Positions 24,044 to 34,791 of a DNA stretch of 64,000 nt are shown one piece after another. Each line of letters opens with the position of its first letter. Within the stretch, counting starts at the first letter, position 1. The position numbers and the translations under genes are program-made. The notes beneath the pieces were generated by a model. It did not search any database. It was not told the DNA's origin and saw only the letters and a list, made by a program, of their open reading frames with translations. The DNA comes from Roseobacter ponti (GTDB taxonomy: Bacteria; Pseudomonadota; Alphaproteobacteria; Rhodobacterales; Rhodobacteraceae). The stretch lies in assembly GCF_012932215.1 (NCBI RefSeq), contig NZ_CP048788.1, positions 3,286,001 through 3,350,000 of the forward strand, in the 5' to 3' direction.

Positions 24044-25867
24044 TCAGCCGAGCAACCCCCTGCCCTGCATCAGCGCAGACTGCATGGTTTTGACGACCAC
24101 AAATGCGTCCCGCAAGTGGCTGCGGTCGAAATCCGACAGCCCGGCGGGCGGCAGATAGTTGTCCGGCGCGTGGCCGTCACGGATCTGCCTTGCCTGATGC
24201 TCCAGCCGCATCTGCGCAATCAGGTCATAGGCGTCGATGAGATCGCGCCCGCCCCGCGCGCTGACGATCCCGGCGGCCAGCGCCGCCTTGAGTCGGGCGC
24301 GGGTGTTCACCTGTGCGATCTGACCCTGCAGCGCATACATCCGGCCCAGATCGACGACCGGCACAACCCCGTTATGTTTGGTGTCGATTGTCTTGCGGTG
24401 CTCGCCAGAGGAAATCACGGCGATGCCGCGCAACAGTCCGAGCGGTGTTGCATGCGTGAGTGCGTTGCCGGCCATATGCGCGGTAAAGATCGAATTGCCG
24501 GAAGCCGCTTTCAGCACGTCTTTCTGCAGACCCTCAAAAAGGGCCGCGTCGCCGCCGACGGGCCGCAGATCAAACATCACCGAGGCCAGCATCTGTGCTT
24601 CTTTACCGGGTTGTGCGATCCAGCCGCGGAAGTATTCACGCCAGACCGCCAGCGGCTGGCGCCAGCGCGGGTTGGTGGCCATCATATCGCCCGGGCAGTA
24701 AACGTATCCGCAGGCGTTTAGCCCGTCACTGACAAAAGCCGCGAAGTCGCGGAACCATGGATGATCCGCGATGCCCGGCACGTCTTCGAGTATGAGGCAG
24801 TTATCCTGATCAGAAACACCCGTCTGTTCGCGCCGGCCCTGCGAGCCGCAGGCGAGCCAGAGCCATCCGGCGGGTGCGGGACCAAGCTTTTCCTGCGCCA
24901 GTGTCAGCAGGCGACGGGTGACCACGTCGCTCACATCCGTGATAAGCCGGGTGATGGTGTCATGCCGCTGGCCTGTGGCGATGAGATGTGCGAGAAGTGC
25001 GGGAATGCGCGCGGTCACCTGCGCCAGCGCATCCACATTGGTCGCCCGCGCGGCGTCGCCGACAAGGCCCGCCGACGTCGTCGCCTGAAAGCGCGTAAGA
25101 TCTGTCTGGGTGACAATCCCTGCGAGCCGGTCGCCATCGACCACCGGCAGATGGCCCAGCCGGTGCTCCACCATCATATGCAGCACGTCCGACCCAATGG
25201 CTGAGGGCGGCAGGGTGCGGGGCGCTTTGGTCATCACCGTGTCAACGGTCGTATCATCGGAAAGGCCTGCGGCGAGCGCGCGGGCCACCAGATCGCGCAG
25301 GGTCAGGATGCCGGTCAGCCGGTCATCGCCCAGCACGCAGAGGCACGAAATCCGCTGGTCGCGCATCAGCTCAGCGGCTGCGCGGATCGTGGTGTCAGGC
25401 GCGCAGGTCACCGGATCACGGATCATCAGCGCATCGACGCGCACCTGTGCAAGCCCGGGCGGTTGCAGCCCGCCATCGGACGCGGACCGGGAGCGGTCAA
25501 AGAAGGCACGGAAGGCCGGCTGCGAGGTGCGCAGGCTTTCAAAACAGGCGACCGGCAGACAGATCAGCGTTGAGGCCCCGGTCGCAGTGGCTGTTGTCGC
25601 CGCGAGGCCGTCGCGCAGCAGGCCGCGCTCGCCAAAGGTATTGCCGGCGTGCAGTTCCGAGACCAGACTGCCGGCCGGATCAGTGACTTCGACCCCGCCG
25701 GAGAGAATAAAATAAAGACCATCAAGCGGCGCGCCCGCGGTGTAGATGGTCTGACCCTTTTCCGCGGTGAGGCGGGTAAGCTCGGGGCGCAGCGCATCAA
25801 GGACATCCGCGGGCAGTGCATCCCATGGATGCCGGCCCGCCAGATATGTCAGCTCATCTTCGCGCAT
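24044..25867 (-). CDS. cNMP-binding / CBS pair / DUF294 nucleotidyltransferase-like protein
   Basis: The 607-residue protein has four parts in order: a cyclic-nucleotide-binding domain (about 14-125, with LYFILSGGVEV and GNTFGERGLL), two CBS domains (about 145-200 and 208-262, typical adenosyl ligand sensors), and a DUF294 nucleotidyltransferase-like domain. The last has GSQGRREQTGVSDQDNCLI at 341-359, where the GS and DQD acids match a Pol-beta-type active site, and a DUF294 C-terminal helical part (about 465-600). It resembles GlnD-like nucleotidyltransferases. It sits downstream of the acetate symporter and likely senses adenylate state to modify a partner. The target is not visible. The ATG at 25867 fits the conserved start. 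Confidence 0.9.
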   Translation of the reverse strand: MREDELTYLAGRHPWDALPADVLDALRPELTRLTAEKGQTIYTAGAPLDGLYFILSGGVEVTDPAGSLVSELHAGNTFGERGLLRDGLAATTATATGASTLICLPVACFESLRTSQPAFRAFFDRSRSASDGGLQPPGLAQVRVDALMIRDPVTCAPDTTIRAAAELMRDQRISCLCVLGDDRLTGILTLRDLVARALAAGLSDDTTVDTVMTKAPRTLPPSAIGSDVLHMMVEHRLGHLPVVDGDRLAGIVTQTDLTRFQATTSAGLVGDAARATNVDALAQVTARIPALLAHLIATGQRHDTITRLITDVSDVVTRRLLTLAQEKLGPAPAGWLWLACGSQGRREQTGVSDQDNCLILEDVPGIADHPWFRDFAAFVSDGLNACGYVYCPGDMMATNPRWRQPLAVWREYFRGWIAQPGKEAQMLASVMFDLRPVGGDAALFEGLQKDVLKAASGNSIFTAHMAGNALTHATPLGLLRGIAVISSGEHRKTIDTKHNGVVPVVDLGRMYALQGQIAQVNTRARLKAALAAGIVSARGGRDLIDAYDLIAQMRLEHQARQIRDGHAPDNYLPPAGLSDFDRSHLRDAFVVVKTMQSALMQGRGLLG

Positions 25868-25960
25868 AGCAGCCTCCGGGTATGATGATACCTGCCCCGG
25901 AAATGCCGGGACAGGTTGGTGTTCAGGGGCCGGACACAAAGCGCCCGGCCGCCGCGCAGA

Positions 25961-27760
25961 TCAGTGATCGACAGCCCCGCCGGCACCCGCAGGCACCCGC
26001 ACGCTTTCGACGAGATCCTTGATCTCCTGCGGGGTGTCTTTGGTCGCAAGCGACACACCGTAGGCAACCGCGAAGTTGATCACCGCACCTACCGCACCGA
26101 TCGCAGTGGACTGGATGCCAAAGAGCGATCCGTCAACTGTGTCCGGGAAGGAGTTGGTGCCCGCGATGAAGAGCCAGCCTTTGTGCAGGAAGATGTAGAT
26201 CAGCGTGAAGCCGAGACCTGCCAGCATGCCGGAGACCGCGCCCACGTTGTTCACCCGCTTGGAGAAGATGCCCATCATCAGCGCCGGGAAGATCGAAGCC
26301 GCCGCAAGGCCAAAGGCCAGCGCCACAGTCTGTGCCGCGAACCCAGGAGGATTGAGACCCAGAATGGTGGCCACACCGATGGCAACCGCCATGGCGATCC
26401 GCGCCGACATCAGCTCGGCTTTCTCCGACATATCTGGTGTCAGCTGACCTTTGAGCAGATCGTGGCTGACCGCCGAGGAGATCGCCAGCAGCAGACCCGC
26501 CGCCGTGGAGAGCGCCGCGGCAAGGCCGCCCGCCGCCACAAGCCCGATCACCCAGCCCGGAAGGCTCGCGATCTCGGGGTTGGCCAGCACGAGGATATCA
26601 CGGTTGAAGTTCGTGAGTTCATTGCCTTCCCAGCCGTTGGCCGCAGCCTTTTCGGCCATGGCGTCGGAATTGTCGTTATAGTACTGAATCCGACCGTCGC
26701 CGTTCTTGTCTTCCCAGTCGAGAAGACCGGTTTTCTGCCATGTTGCCATCCAGTCATAGCGCGCGTCGCTTTCGATCTGCTCAACCGATACCGCTTCACC
26801 GTTTGTGCCGTTGGGCCACATAAGTTCCGTGATGTTGAGCCGCGCCATCGCACCAACCGCAGGGGCCGTGAGATAAAGCAGTGCGATGAAGACCAGCGCC
26901 CAGCCGGCGGACCAGCGTGCATCAGAGACCTTGGGCACAGTGAAAAAGCGCATGATCACATGGGGCAGACCCGCAGTACCGATCATCAGCGAGAGCGTAA
27001 AGAGCACCATGTTGAGGTTGTCTTTATGAGCCTCTGTATAGCTGGCAAAGCCAAGATCGGTCACGATCTGGTCGAGCTTGGTCAGCAGATACACGGAGCC
27101 TTCGCCGCCCGTGGCCGTCGTCTCAGAGAAGAGACCCAGCGCCGGAATTGGCGTTCCGGTAAGCTGCAGCGAAATGAACACGGCCGGTATGGTATAGGCC
27201 ATGATCAGCACAACGTATTGTGCCACCTGCGTATAGGTCACGCCCTTCATGCCGCCGAAAACCGCATAAGCGAACACCACACAGGCACCGATCAGCAGAC
27301 CGGAGGTATTGGAGATCTCCAGGAACCGCCCGAACGCCACGCCAACGCCCGTCATCTGACCAATCACATACGTCGTGGACGCAACGATAAGACAGACGAC
27401 CGCAACGAGCCGTGCAGTCGGGGAGTAAAACCGGTCGCCGATGAATTCGGAGACGGTGAATTTGCCGAACTTGCGCAGGTAGGGCGCCAGCAGCAGGGCA
27501 AGCAGCACATAGCCACCGGTCCATCCCATCAGGAAGGATGAGTTGTCATAGCCGGTGAAGGCGATAAGACCCGCCATCGAGATGAAGGAGGCCGCAGACA
27601 TCCAGTCAGCCGCCGTGGCCATGCCGTTGGTGACGGGGTGAACACCCCGGCCCGCGGCATAGAATTCCGATGTGGAGCCCGCGCGGGCCCAGATCGCGAT
27701 GCCGATGTAGAGCGCGAAAGATGCGCCGACAAACAGCAGGTTCAGTGTAAACTGGTCCAT
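25961..27760 (-). CDS. actP: Sodium:solute (acetate-type) symporter, VC_2705/ActP-like
   Basis: The 599-residue protein has the SSF fold with about 13 spans: FYAAGRGVHPVTNGMATAADWMSAASFISMAGLIAFTGYD, SEFIGDRF, FGGMKGVTYTQVAQYVVLIMAY, and the C-terminal GLAAALSTAAGLLLAISSAVSHDL, which holds Na+ site residues. A hydrophilic insert of about 80 residues (around 335-415, with WEDKNGDGRIQYYNDNSDAMAEK, which resembles an EF-hand-like Asp-rich loop) marks the VC_2705 subclass. This subclass pairs with a DUF4212 small subunit, encoded 4 bases upstream here. Acetate as substrate is inferred from the co-encoded acetyl-CoA synthetase. Confidence 0.93.
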   Translation of the reverse strand: MDQFTLNLLFVGASFALYIGIAIWARAGSTSEFYAAGRGVHPVTNGMATAADWMSAASFISMAGLIAFTGYDNSSFLMGWTGGYVLLALLLAPYLRKFGKFTVSEFIGDRFYSPTARLVAVVCLIVASTTYVIGQMTGVGVAFGRFLEISNTSGLLIGACVVFAYAVFGGMKGVTYTQVAQYVVLIMAYTIPAVFISLQLTGTPIPALGLFSETTATGGEGSVYLLTKLDQIVTDLGFASYTEAHKDNLNMVLFTLSLMIGTAGLPHVIMRFFTVPKVSDARWSAGWALVFIALLYLTAPAVGAMARLNITELMWPNGTNGEAVSVEQIESDARYDWMATWQKTGLLDWEDKNGDGRIQYYNDNSDAMAEKAAANGWEGNELTNFNRDILVLANPEIASLPGWVIGLVAAGGLAAALSTAAGLLLAISSAVSHDLLKGQLTPDMSEKAELMSARIAMAVAIGVATILGLNPPGFAAQTVALAFGLAAASIFPALMMGIFSKRVNNVGAVSGMLAGLGFTLIYIFLHKGWLFIAGTNSFPDTVDGSLFGIQSTAIGAVGAVINFAVAYGVSLATKDTPQEIKDLVESVRVPAGAGGAVDH

Positions 27761-27764
27761 TGGG

Positions 27765-28052
27765 TCAGTCCTCCTCTACGCCGTATTCACGGTCGAGCTT
27801 GTTCATCCGCCAGGCGTAGAAAAAGATCAGCGCCAGAAAGACGAGAATGGATCCCTGCTGGGCGAACCAGAACCCGAGATCGGTACCGCCGACGCTGATG
27901 CCTGACAGCATCGGGCGCAGCAGGATGCCAAAGCCAAAGGACACAAGGGCCCAGATGATGAGGCTGATGACGATGATGCGGATGTTTGCGGTCCAGTACC
28001 CGCTCGCGTCCTCCGCAGCTTTTGTGCCGGTCTGAACTGTCCGGTCTGACAT
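27765..28052 (-). CDS. DUF4212 small subunit of sodium/acetate symporter
   Basis: The 95-residue protein has two membrane segments (IIVISLIIWALVSFGFGILL and FWFAQQGSILVFLALIFFYAWRM) and the DUF4212 signature YWTANIRIIVISLIIW...GFWFAQQGSI...YAWRMNKLDREYGVEE. Such proteins are almost always encoded immediately upstream of VC_2705-type SSF transporters, as here. Its job is probably assembly or activity of the symporter. Confidence 0.93.
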   Translation of the reverse strand: MSDRTVQTGTKAAEDASGYWTANIRIIVISLIIWALVSFGFGILLRPMLSGISVGGTDLGFWFAQQGSILVFLALIFFYAWRMNKLDREYGVEED

Positions 28053-28085
28053 TTTACGTTCCTCCTTTTATTGAATGATGCGGCT

Positions 28086-28802
28086 TCAGAGAGCCGCTTC
28101 GGCGTGGTGTGATGTGGTTGTTATCTGCGCGGCGACGACGGCTGCGATGTCTTCGCTGATCCTGTCGATCCCGCCCATGGCATCGACACGCCGCAGTGCC
28201 CCGCGCGTTTCATACCAGGCGATCAGCGGTGCGGTCTGCTCATGATAGGCGTCAAGCCGGGACATGACCGTCGCGGCATTGTCGTCGGCGCGCCGGGTCA
28301 TGTTCTGCCCGCCGCAGCTGTCACAGACACCGGTAGTTTTCACGGGTTTGAAGCTGTCGTGATACCCCTCGCCGCAGTCGCCGCACGTGAACCGGCCAAC
28401 GACCCGGGAAACCATTCCGGCACTGTCCACTTCAAGAGAAATCGCCGCATTCACCCGCTGTCCGGACCGGTCAAGCATCTCGTCGAGCGCCTGTGCCTGA
28501 GCCGTCGTGCGCGGAAATCCGTCGAGCACCACACCCGCAGCACAGTCAGGATCTGCCAGACGTTCGGACAGCACTGCGAGAACAATATCGTCGCTGACAA
28601 GGCCACCGGCCTGCATCACGGTCTGTGCAGCTTTGCCCGCAGGTGTGCCCGCAGCAACGGCAGCGCGCAGAAGATCCCCTGTCGAGAGCTGCACAAGTCC
28701 GAATGTTTCGTGCAACCTGCGGGCCTGGGTGCCTTTGCCGGCACCCGGAGGCCCCAGCAGGATCAGGACAGGTACCGGATCTGGTTGTGTGTCGCCGGTC
28801 AT
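28086..28802 (-). CDS. adk: Adenylate kinase, acetate-operon copy
   Basis: The 238-residue kinase has P-loop GPPGAGKGT (17-25), LSTGDLLRAAV, DGFPRTTAQAQALD (93-107) and a long LID with a four-cysteine zinc site (Cys140, Cys143, Cys160, Cys163). It converts AMP plus ATP to two ADP. The ATG follows the acs stop with no gap, so AMP released by acetyl-CoA synthetase can be recycled by a kinase made from the same message. An essential adk normally sits in a ribosomal-protein operon, so this is probably a second, dedicated copy. The C-terminus is about 20 residues longer than E. coli Adk. Confidence 0.95.
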   Translation of the reverse strand: MTGDTQPDPVPVLILLGPPGAGKGTQARRLHETFGLVQLSTGDLLRAAVAAGTPAGKAAQTVMQAGGLVSDDIVLAVLSERLADPDCAAGVVLDGFPRTTAQAQALDEMLDRSGQRVNAAISLEVDSAGMVSRVVGRFTCGDCGEGYHDSFKPVKTTGVCDSCGGQNMTRRADDNAATVMSRLDAYHEQTAPLIAWYETRGALRRVDAMGGIDRISEDIAAVVAAQITTTSHHAEAAL

Positions 28803-30734
<1,932 letters not shown>

Positions 30735-31254
30735 ATCGGTCTCCTCAAATCGATTTCCGAACGATGAGGGGACGCTTCAGTGCTTTCCCAGGGCACCCCC
30801 TCCTTGTGTAAAGGATTTACCAGCCCGCAGAAAATTAATCATTATATAACTGTAATTGCCTGTTATTTTTGTAAACATATTTTATTCCTGGGTGAGATCG
30901 ATGTAAATATTGCCTGCGACAAATTGCCAAAGCCAAGTCTTTCCAGCAGGTTGCGCGTTTACTTTTTTATTCACCCTGACGGCACCCGAAGCGTGCTGAA
31001 AAGCGGGCGCAACATCTGTCATACGCTAACATGAATTCTCGCCATACGTGTGGATACGCGCCCCCTTTCGCTTTCGCGGTGAAGCAGCGACCCGCCCGGG
31101 CGACTCACCCGACGGACAGGGCGCGGCTACCGATGCGTCGATGCCACGCGCGTTCCGGGCGGGGCGCGCGCACTGCACGCAAAGCAGCCGGGTCGAAGGA
31201 GGAGTTTATTGCGAAAACCGGCAAAACCCGTAAGACTGAGACCGGGGAGCTTAT
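30735..31254. promoter_or_regulatory. AT-rich divergent promoter region between acs and SLC13 genes
   Basis: No gene is supported in these 520 bases. The segment 30830-31000 is clearly more AT-rich than its surroundings. It contains three same-direction ATTGCC boxes at 30855, 30909 and 30923 and an AT-rich stretch around 30866-30886 (GTAAACATATTTTATTCC), plausible binding and promoter elements for acs. A plus-strand frame at 30780-31034 looks random. Confidence 0.5.
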
Positions 31255-33138
31255 ATGGAAACGGTCGAACTTACGCTGCAGATGTCCGTCGTCCTCGGGC
31301 TGCTGGCGTTTACCGTCTTCCTCTTTATCTCTGAAATCGTGCGCATTGATCTGGCGGCCATCCTTGTGATGGTCCTGCTCGGGCTGCTCAGTCAGGTGCC
31401 CGCGCTCAACAGCCTGGCGGATGTCTCCCGGCTTTTCGACGGGCTGGCCTCCAATGCCGTTGTCTCCATCATCGCTGTGATGATCATCGGAGCTGGTCTC
31501 GACAAAACCGGTCTGATGAGCAGGGTCGCGGCCCTCATTCTGAAACATGGCGGCAAGACCGAGGCGCGGATCATTCCCATCGTGTCAGGTACCGTCGGTT
31601 TCATCTCGTCGTTTATGCAGAACGTGGGCGCTGCGGCGCTTTTTCTGCCGGTGGTCAGCCGGATCTCGGTGCGCACAGAACTGCCGCTCAGCCGCCTGCT
31701 GATGCCGATGGGGTTCTGTGCGATCCTCGGCGGGACGATGACCATGGTGGGGTCTTCACCGCTTATCCTGCTTAACGATCTTCTGCTCAGCGCCAATGAC
31801 ACCCTGCCCCCCGATCAGCAGATGGAGACCTTTGGTCTTTTTTCTGTAACACCTGTGGGCATCTGCCTCGTGATCACCGGAATTCTGTATTTCACCCTCT
31901 TCGGGCGCTGGGTGCTGCCCGCGGGAACAAAAGCAGGCGATGCGACCAGTGGCCAGTCGCTCAAAGACTACCTGAAAAAAATCTACGGGCTGAAAACCGA
32001 TATCTTTGAGATATCCGTGCCGGAAGGTCATGACTGTGTCGGGCGCACGTTCGATGACGTTATGCAACAGTATCACATCTATATCATCGGAAGCGCTTAT
32101 CGTGGCAAACGCTGGTTTGCGCCGGTGATCCAGACCGAGATCACAGCGCCGTGCCGTTTTGCGGTGCTGGGCCGTGAAAAAGTGATCCGTCAGATGGTCG
32201 ACGAGGGCGGTTACATCCTGCATAACCAGCTTGATGTATTTGCCGAAGACTACGCACCCACCCGGTCGGGTGTGGCGGAAATGGTTGTGCCGCCCGGCTC
32301 GGCAGTGATCGGCAAATGCGCGCATGATCTGGTTTTCCGCAAAACCTATGGCGCGAGCCTGCTGGCCATTCACCGTGACGAAGAAACCATGAGCTACGTG
32401 GCGACCGACCAGCATGAACCAACCGCTGTGGGTGAGGTTCCGTTTCATGCCGGCGACACCCTGGTCATTCACTGCACCTGGGAGGCGCTGACCCGTCTGA
32501 CCCGGGACCGTGATTTCGTCGTGGTCACAACGGATTTTCCGCATGAGGAAATGCGCCCTGCCAAGGTTGGCTGGGCGCTGTTCTTTTTTCTGATCGCACT
32601 GGGGCTGATCCTGTTTACTGACCTGCGGCTCTCGCTTTGCCTGCTGACCGGTGCGGTGGGCATGATCCTGACAAAAGTGATCGACATCGACGAGGCCTAT
32701 GCCTCGGTAAGCTGGAGTACGATCTTTCTGCTGGCGAGCCTGATCCCGCTGGGCCAGGCCGTGCAGTCCACGGGGACGGCCGAATGGATCGCCCAGCAGA
32801 TCCTGACCCTGCTTGAAGGCTGGCCGGTCTGGTCGCTGCAGGCAGGTCTTGCGGTACTGGCCACAGTATTCACGCTGATCATGTCGAACGTGGGCGCAAC
32901 CGTCCTTCTGGTGCCGCTGGCAGTATCAATCGCGCTGGCCGCCGGGGGTGATCCGGCGATCTTTGCGCTCACTGTGGCGATCTCGACGTCCAACTCCTTT
33001 CTGATCCCGACCCATCAGGTTAACGCGCTGATTATGGGGCCCGCCGGTTACAAGGTGACGGATTTCATGAAAAGCGGCGGGGTGATGACCCTGCTCTTTC
33101 TGGTGGTCTCGCTTACGGTGATGAACCTGGTGTTCTGA
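31255..33138 (+). CDS. SLC13/CitT-type Na+/anion symporter with two TrkA-C (RCK_C) domains
   Basis: The 627-residue protein has two membrane halves around a cytoplasmic insert. The N-half has the SLC13-type sodium/anion motif FISSFMQNVGAAALFLPV and GGTMTMVGSSPLILLND. The C-half has the matching IMSNVGATVLLVPLAV and TSNSFLIPTHQVNALIMGPAGY. The insert (about 225-430) contains two TrkA-C-like domains (FEISVPEGHDCVGRTFDDV and EMVVPPGSAVIGKCAHDLVF). This layout is typical of the sulfate, dicarboxylate or sulfite-related SLC13 permeases found in marine bacteria. The substrate is not determinable. GGGGAG lies just before the ATG. The aldolase gene follows downstream. Confidence 0.92.
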   Translation: METVELTLQMSVVLGLLAFTVFLFISEIVRIDLAAILVMVLLGLLSQVPALNSLADVSRLFDGLASNAVVSIIAVMIIGAGLDKTGLMSRVAALILKHGGKTEARIIPIVSGTVGFISSFMQNVGAAALFLPVVSRISVRTELPLSRLLMPMGFCAILGGTMTMVGSSPLILLNDLLLSANDTLPPDQQMETFGLFSVTPVGICLVITGILYFTLFGRWVLPAGTKAGDATSGQSLKDYLKKIYGLKTDIFEISVPEGHDCVGRTFDDVMQQYHIYIIGSAYRGKRWFAPVIQTEITAPCRFAVLGREKVIRQMVDEGGYILHNQLDVFAEDYAPTRSGVAEMVVPPGSAVIGKCAHDLVFRKTYGASLLAIHRDEETMSYVATDQHEPTAVGEVPFHAGDTLVIHCTWEALTRLTRDRDFVVVTTDFPHEEMRPAKVGWALFFFLIALGLILFTDLRLSLCLLTGAVGMILTKVIDIDEAYASVSWSTIFLLASLIPLGQAVQSTGTAEWIAQQILTLLEGWPVWSLQAGLAVLATVFTLIMSNVGATVLLVPLAVSIALAAGGDPAIFALTVAISTSNSFLIPTHQVNALIMGPAGYKVTDFMKSGGVMTLLFLVVSLTVMNLVF

Positions 33139-33198
33139 TCCGCCGGGGTCTTTTGCCGGTGGGTATGCGGCAGGTGTCTGTGTTTTCGCGGTTGCCCC

Positions 33199-33242
33199 GG
33201 CAGGCCGTATTCGGCACGGTGGCGTTGAACCGGCGGCCTGCC
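33199..33242 (+). repeat. Inverted repeat in the leader of the HpaI-type aldolase gene
   Basis: GGCAGGCCG (33199-33207) and CGGCCTGCC (33234-33242) are perfect 9-base inverted copies with a 26-base loop, just upstream of the aldolase ATG at 33268. They may end the SLC13 transcript or fold in the aldolase leader. There is no T-run. Confidence 0.4.
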
Positions 33243-33267
33243 CGCCGCGCGACAGAACGAGGCCCCC

Positions 33268-34029
33268 ATGACCACCAGTTTCAAGACCCGCATGCTCTCC
33301 GGAGAAATCCTCGTCGGAACTTTTATGAAGACGCCTGCGCATGAGATGATCGAAGTACTGGCACTCTCGCGGCTCGACTTTATCTGTCTTGATGCCGAGC
33401 ATGCCCCGTTTGACCGGGGTCGGATGGATATCTGCCTTGCGATGTGCCGCGCGCTGAAGATCCCCGCGCTTGTCCGGGTGCCGGCCGGTACGCCTGTGGA
33501 AATCCTAAAAGCGCTGGATTCCGGTGCGACCGGCATCGTGGTGCCGCATGTGAATACCGTTGAAAAAGCTCAGATGGTGGCGCAGGCCGCACGTTTCGGA
33601 CATGGCGGGCGGGGTTACGCAGGATCGACACGCTGGGCCGGATATGCAACCCGCCCGATGCCCGAAGTGCTGCAGCAGAGCATCGACGAAACCATCGTGA
33701 TTGCCCAGATCGAAGAACCCGAAGGCGTGCAGGCCGCAGAGGCCATTGCGGCGACTGACGGCATCGACGGGCTCTTTGTCGGGCCGGCTGATCTTGCGGT
33801 GTGCTATGGCAAAACCAATCCCGCAGACCCCATGGTGCTTGATGCGATCTCGGACACCGGCAAGGCTGCGAAAGCACATGACAAAGCGTTCATGACCTTT
33901 GCTGCGGGCGCTGCTGCGGGGCCCGAACTGAATAAACTGGGCGTTACGATGTTCTTTGTAGCCTCAGAGCATGCCTTCATGCTGCGCGGCGCCAATGCCG
34001 AAGCGGATGCTCTGCACGATCTCGGATAG
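33268..34029 (+). CDS. HpcH/HpaI-family class II pyruvate aldolase
   Basis: The 253-residue protein matches the HpaI fold. It has CLDAEHAPFD (catalytic histidine), VRVPAG, DSGATGIVVPHVNTVEKAQ, STRWAGYATRPMP, the metal-ligand glutamate in IVIAQIEEPEGVQ, and GIDGLFVGPADLAV with the metal-ligand aspartate. The enzyme cleaves 4-hydroxy-2-oxo acids to pyruvate (or a related oxoacid) and an aldehyde using a divalent metal. The exact substrate is open: 4-hydroxy-2-oxoheptanedioate, 2-keto-3-deoxy-rhamnonate and glucarate types all look alike. It lies 129 bases after the SLC13 carrier, which may import its pathway's substrate. Confidence 0.93.
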   Translation: MTTSFKTRMLSGEILVGTFMKTPAHEMIEVLALSRLDFICLDAEHAPFDRGRMDICLAMCRALKIPALVRVPAGTPVEILKALDSGATGIVVPHVNTVEKAQMVAQAARFGHGGRGYAGSTRWAGYATRPMPEVLQQSIDETIVIAQIEEPEGVQAAEAIAATDGIDGLFVGPADLAVCYGKTNPADPMVLDAISDTGKAAKAHDKAFMTFAAGAAAGPELNKLGVTMFFVASEHAFMLRGANAEADALHDLG

Positions 34030-34052
34030 CGGCACTGCTCTGCGTGCGGTCG

Positions 34053-34685
34053 CTACGGCATGCGTGCGGCGTCGAGGCGATCGACATCCTGCTGCGCGGG
34101 CTCCTGGCCCGAAAGGCAGTAGAGGTAGTGCCAGGTCCTGCTCCTGCGCGTCTCCAGGTCTTCTTTCTGGTCCAGCGCATCGTGGCCGATCTGTGTGTAA
34201 TAGAGAATCCGCCCGCGCACCTGCGCCTCTTTGTCATCAAATCCGTGGCGCTGAAACATCTGCGTCAGGGCCCCGACCCGTTCGTTGTCTGACGCATCAA
34301 GCGCCGCCCGAACAGATGCCGAGCGGCGCGCCCAGTCGCGGATTGCAAAATCGAGCCGGGTATCAAACCCTCCCTCTCCGGTCCATGAGGTCGCCACGTT
34401 CACGATGGACGCACAGATGGTGTCCGCCGGACGCGCCGCACTGTCGGTAATTGCGCGCGTATTTGTTGCCCGCCAGTGCTCCAGCAGCCGGTCCAGCAGA
34501 TCCGCACGGCTGTCGAAATGCCAGTAAAACCCTGAGCGTGCGGTGTTCAGCCTGGCCGAGAGCACCATGATTTTGACATTTCCCACGCCCTCGCAGATCA
34601 GCGTATCAAGGGCTGTCCGGATCCAGTCATCGCGCGTGTGGCGGGCGGGACCGCGGCCGTTCTTGTATTTATCTTTTCCCGCCAT
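34053..34685 (-). CDS. TetR-family transcriptional regulator
   Basis: The 210-residue protein has a TetR helix-turn-helix (DDWIRTALDTLICEGVGNVKIMVLSARLNTARSGFYWHFDSRADLLDRLLEHW, about residues 19-70). The GFYWHF/DLL pattern is the family mark. The ligand domain is not recognisable. The opening MAGKDKYKNGRGPARHTRDDW is basic. It converges on the aldolase gene and has no obvious target operon beside it. Confidence 0.9.
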   Translation of the reverse strand: MAGKDKYKNGRGPARHTRDDWIRTALDTLICEGVGNVKIMVLSARLNTARSGFYWHFDSRADLLDRLLEHWRATNTRAITDSAARPADTICASIVNVATSWTGEGGFDTRLDFAIRDWARRSASVRAALDASDNERVGALTQMFQRHGFDDKEAQVRGRILYYTQIGHDALDQKEDLETRRSRTWHYLYCLSGQEPAQQDVDRLDAARMP

Positions 34686-34791
34686 TCGTGCCCTGCAGCC
34701 CTGTTTTCTGTCCTGCCTGCGCAGTCTTTCTCGCGCACTCTATCCCGGATCAGCCTGCACAATACAGAGGATGCGGCGCGATTAAAGACTG

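Noticed and set aside
23105-24721. 538-codon plus-strand frame opposite the acetate operon
   Set aside because: It crosses three real genes of the other strand with catalytic motifs. Its own sequence has none.
25916-27541. 541-codon plus-strand frame opposite actP
   Set aside because: It is full of Arg, His, Asp and Gln. The symporter frame on the other strand is unmistakable.
30780-31034. 84-codon plus-strand frame in the acs upstream region
   Set aside because: It is unlike its neighbours in composition, has no ribosome site and no recognisable domain. The region is better explained as promoter DNA.
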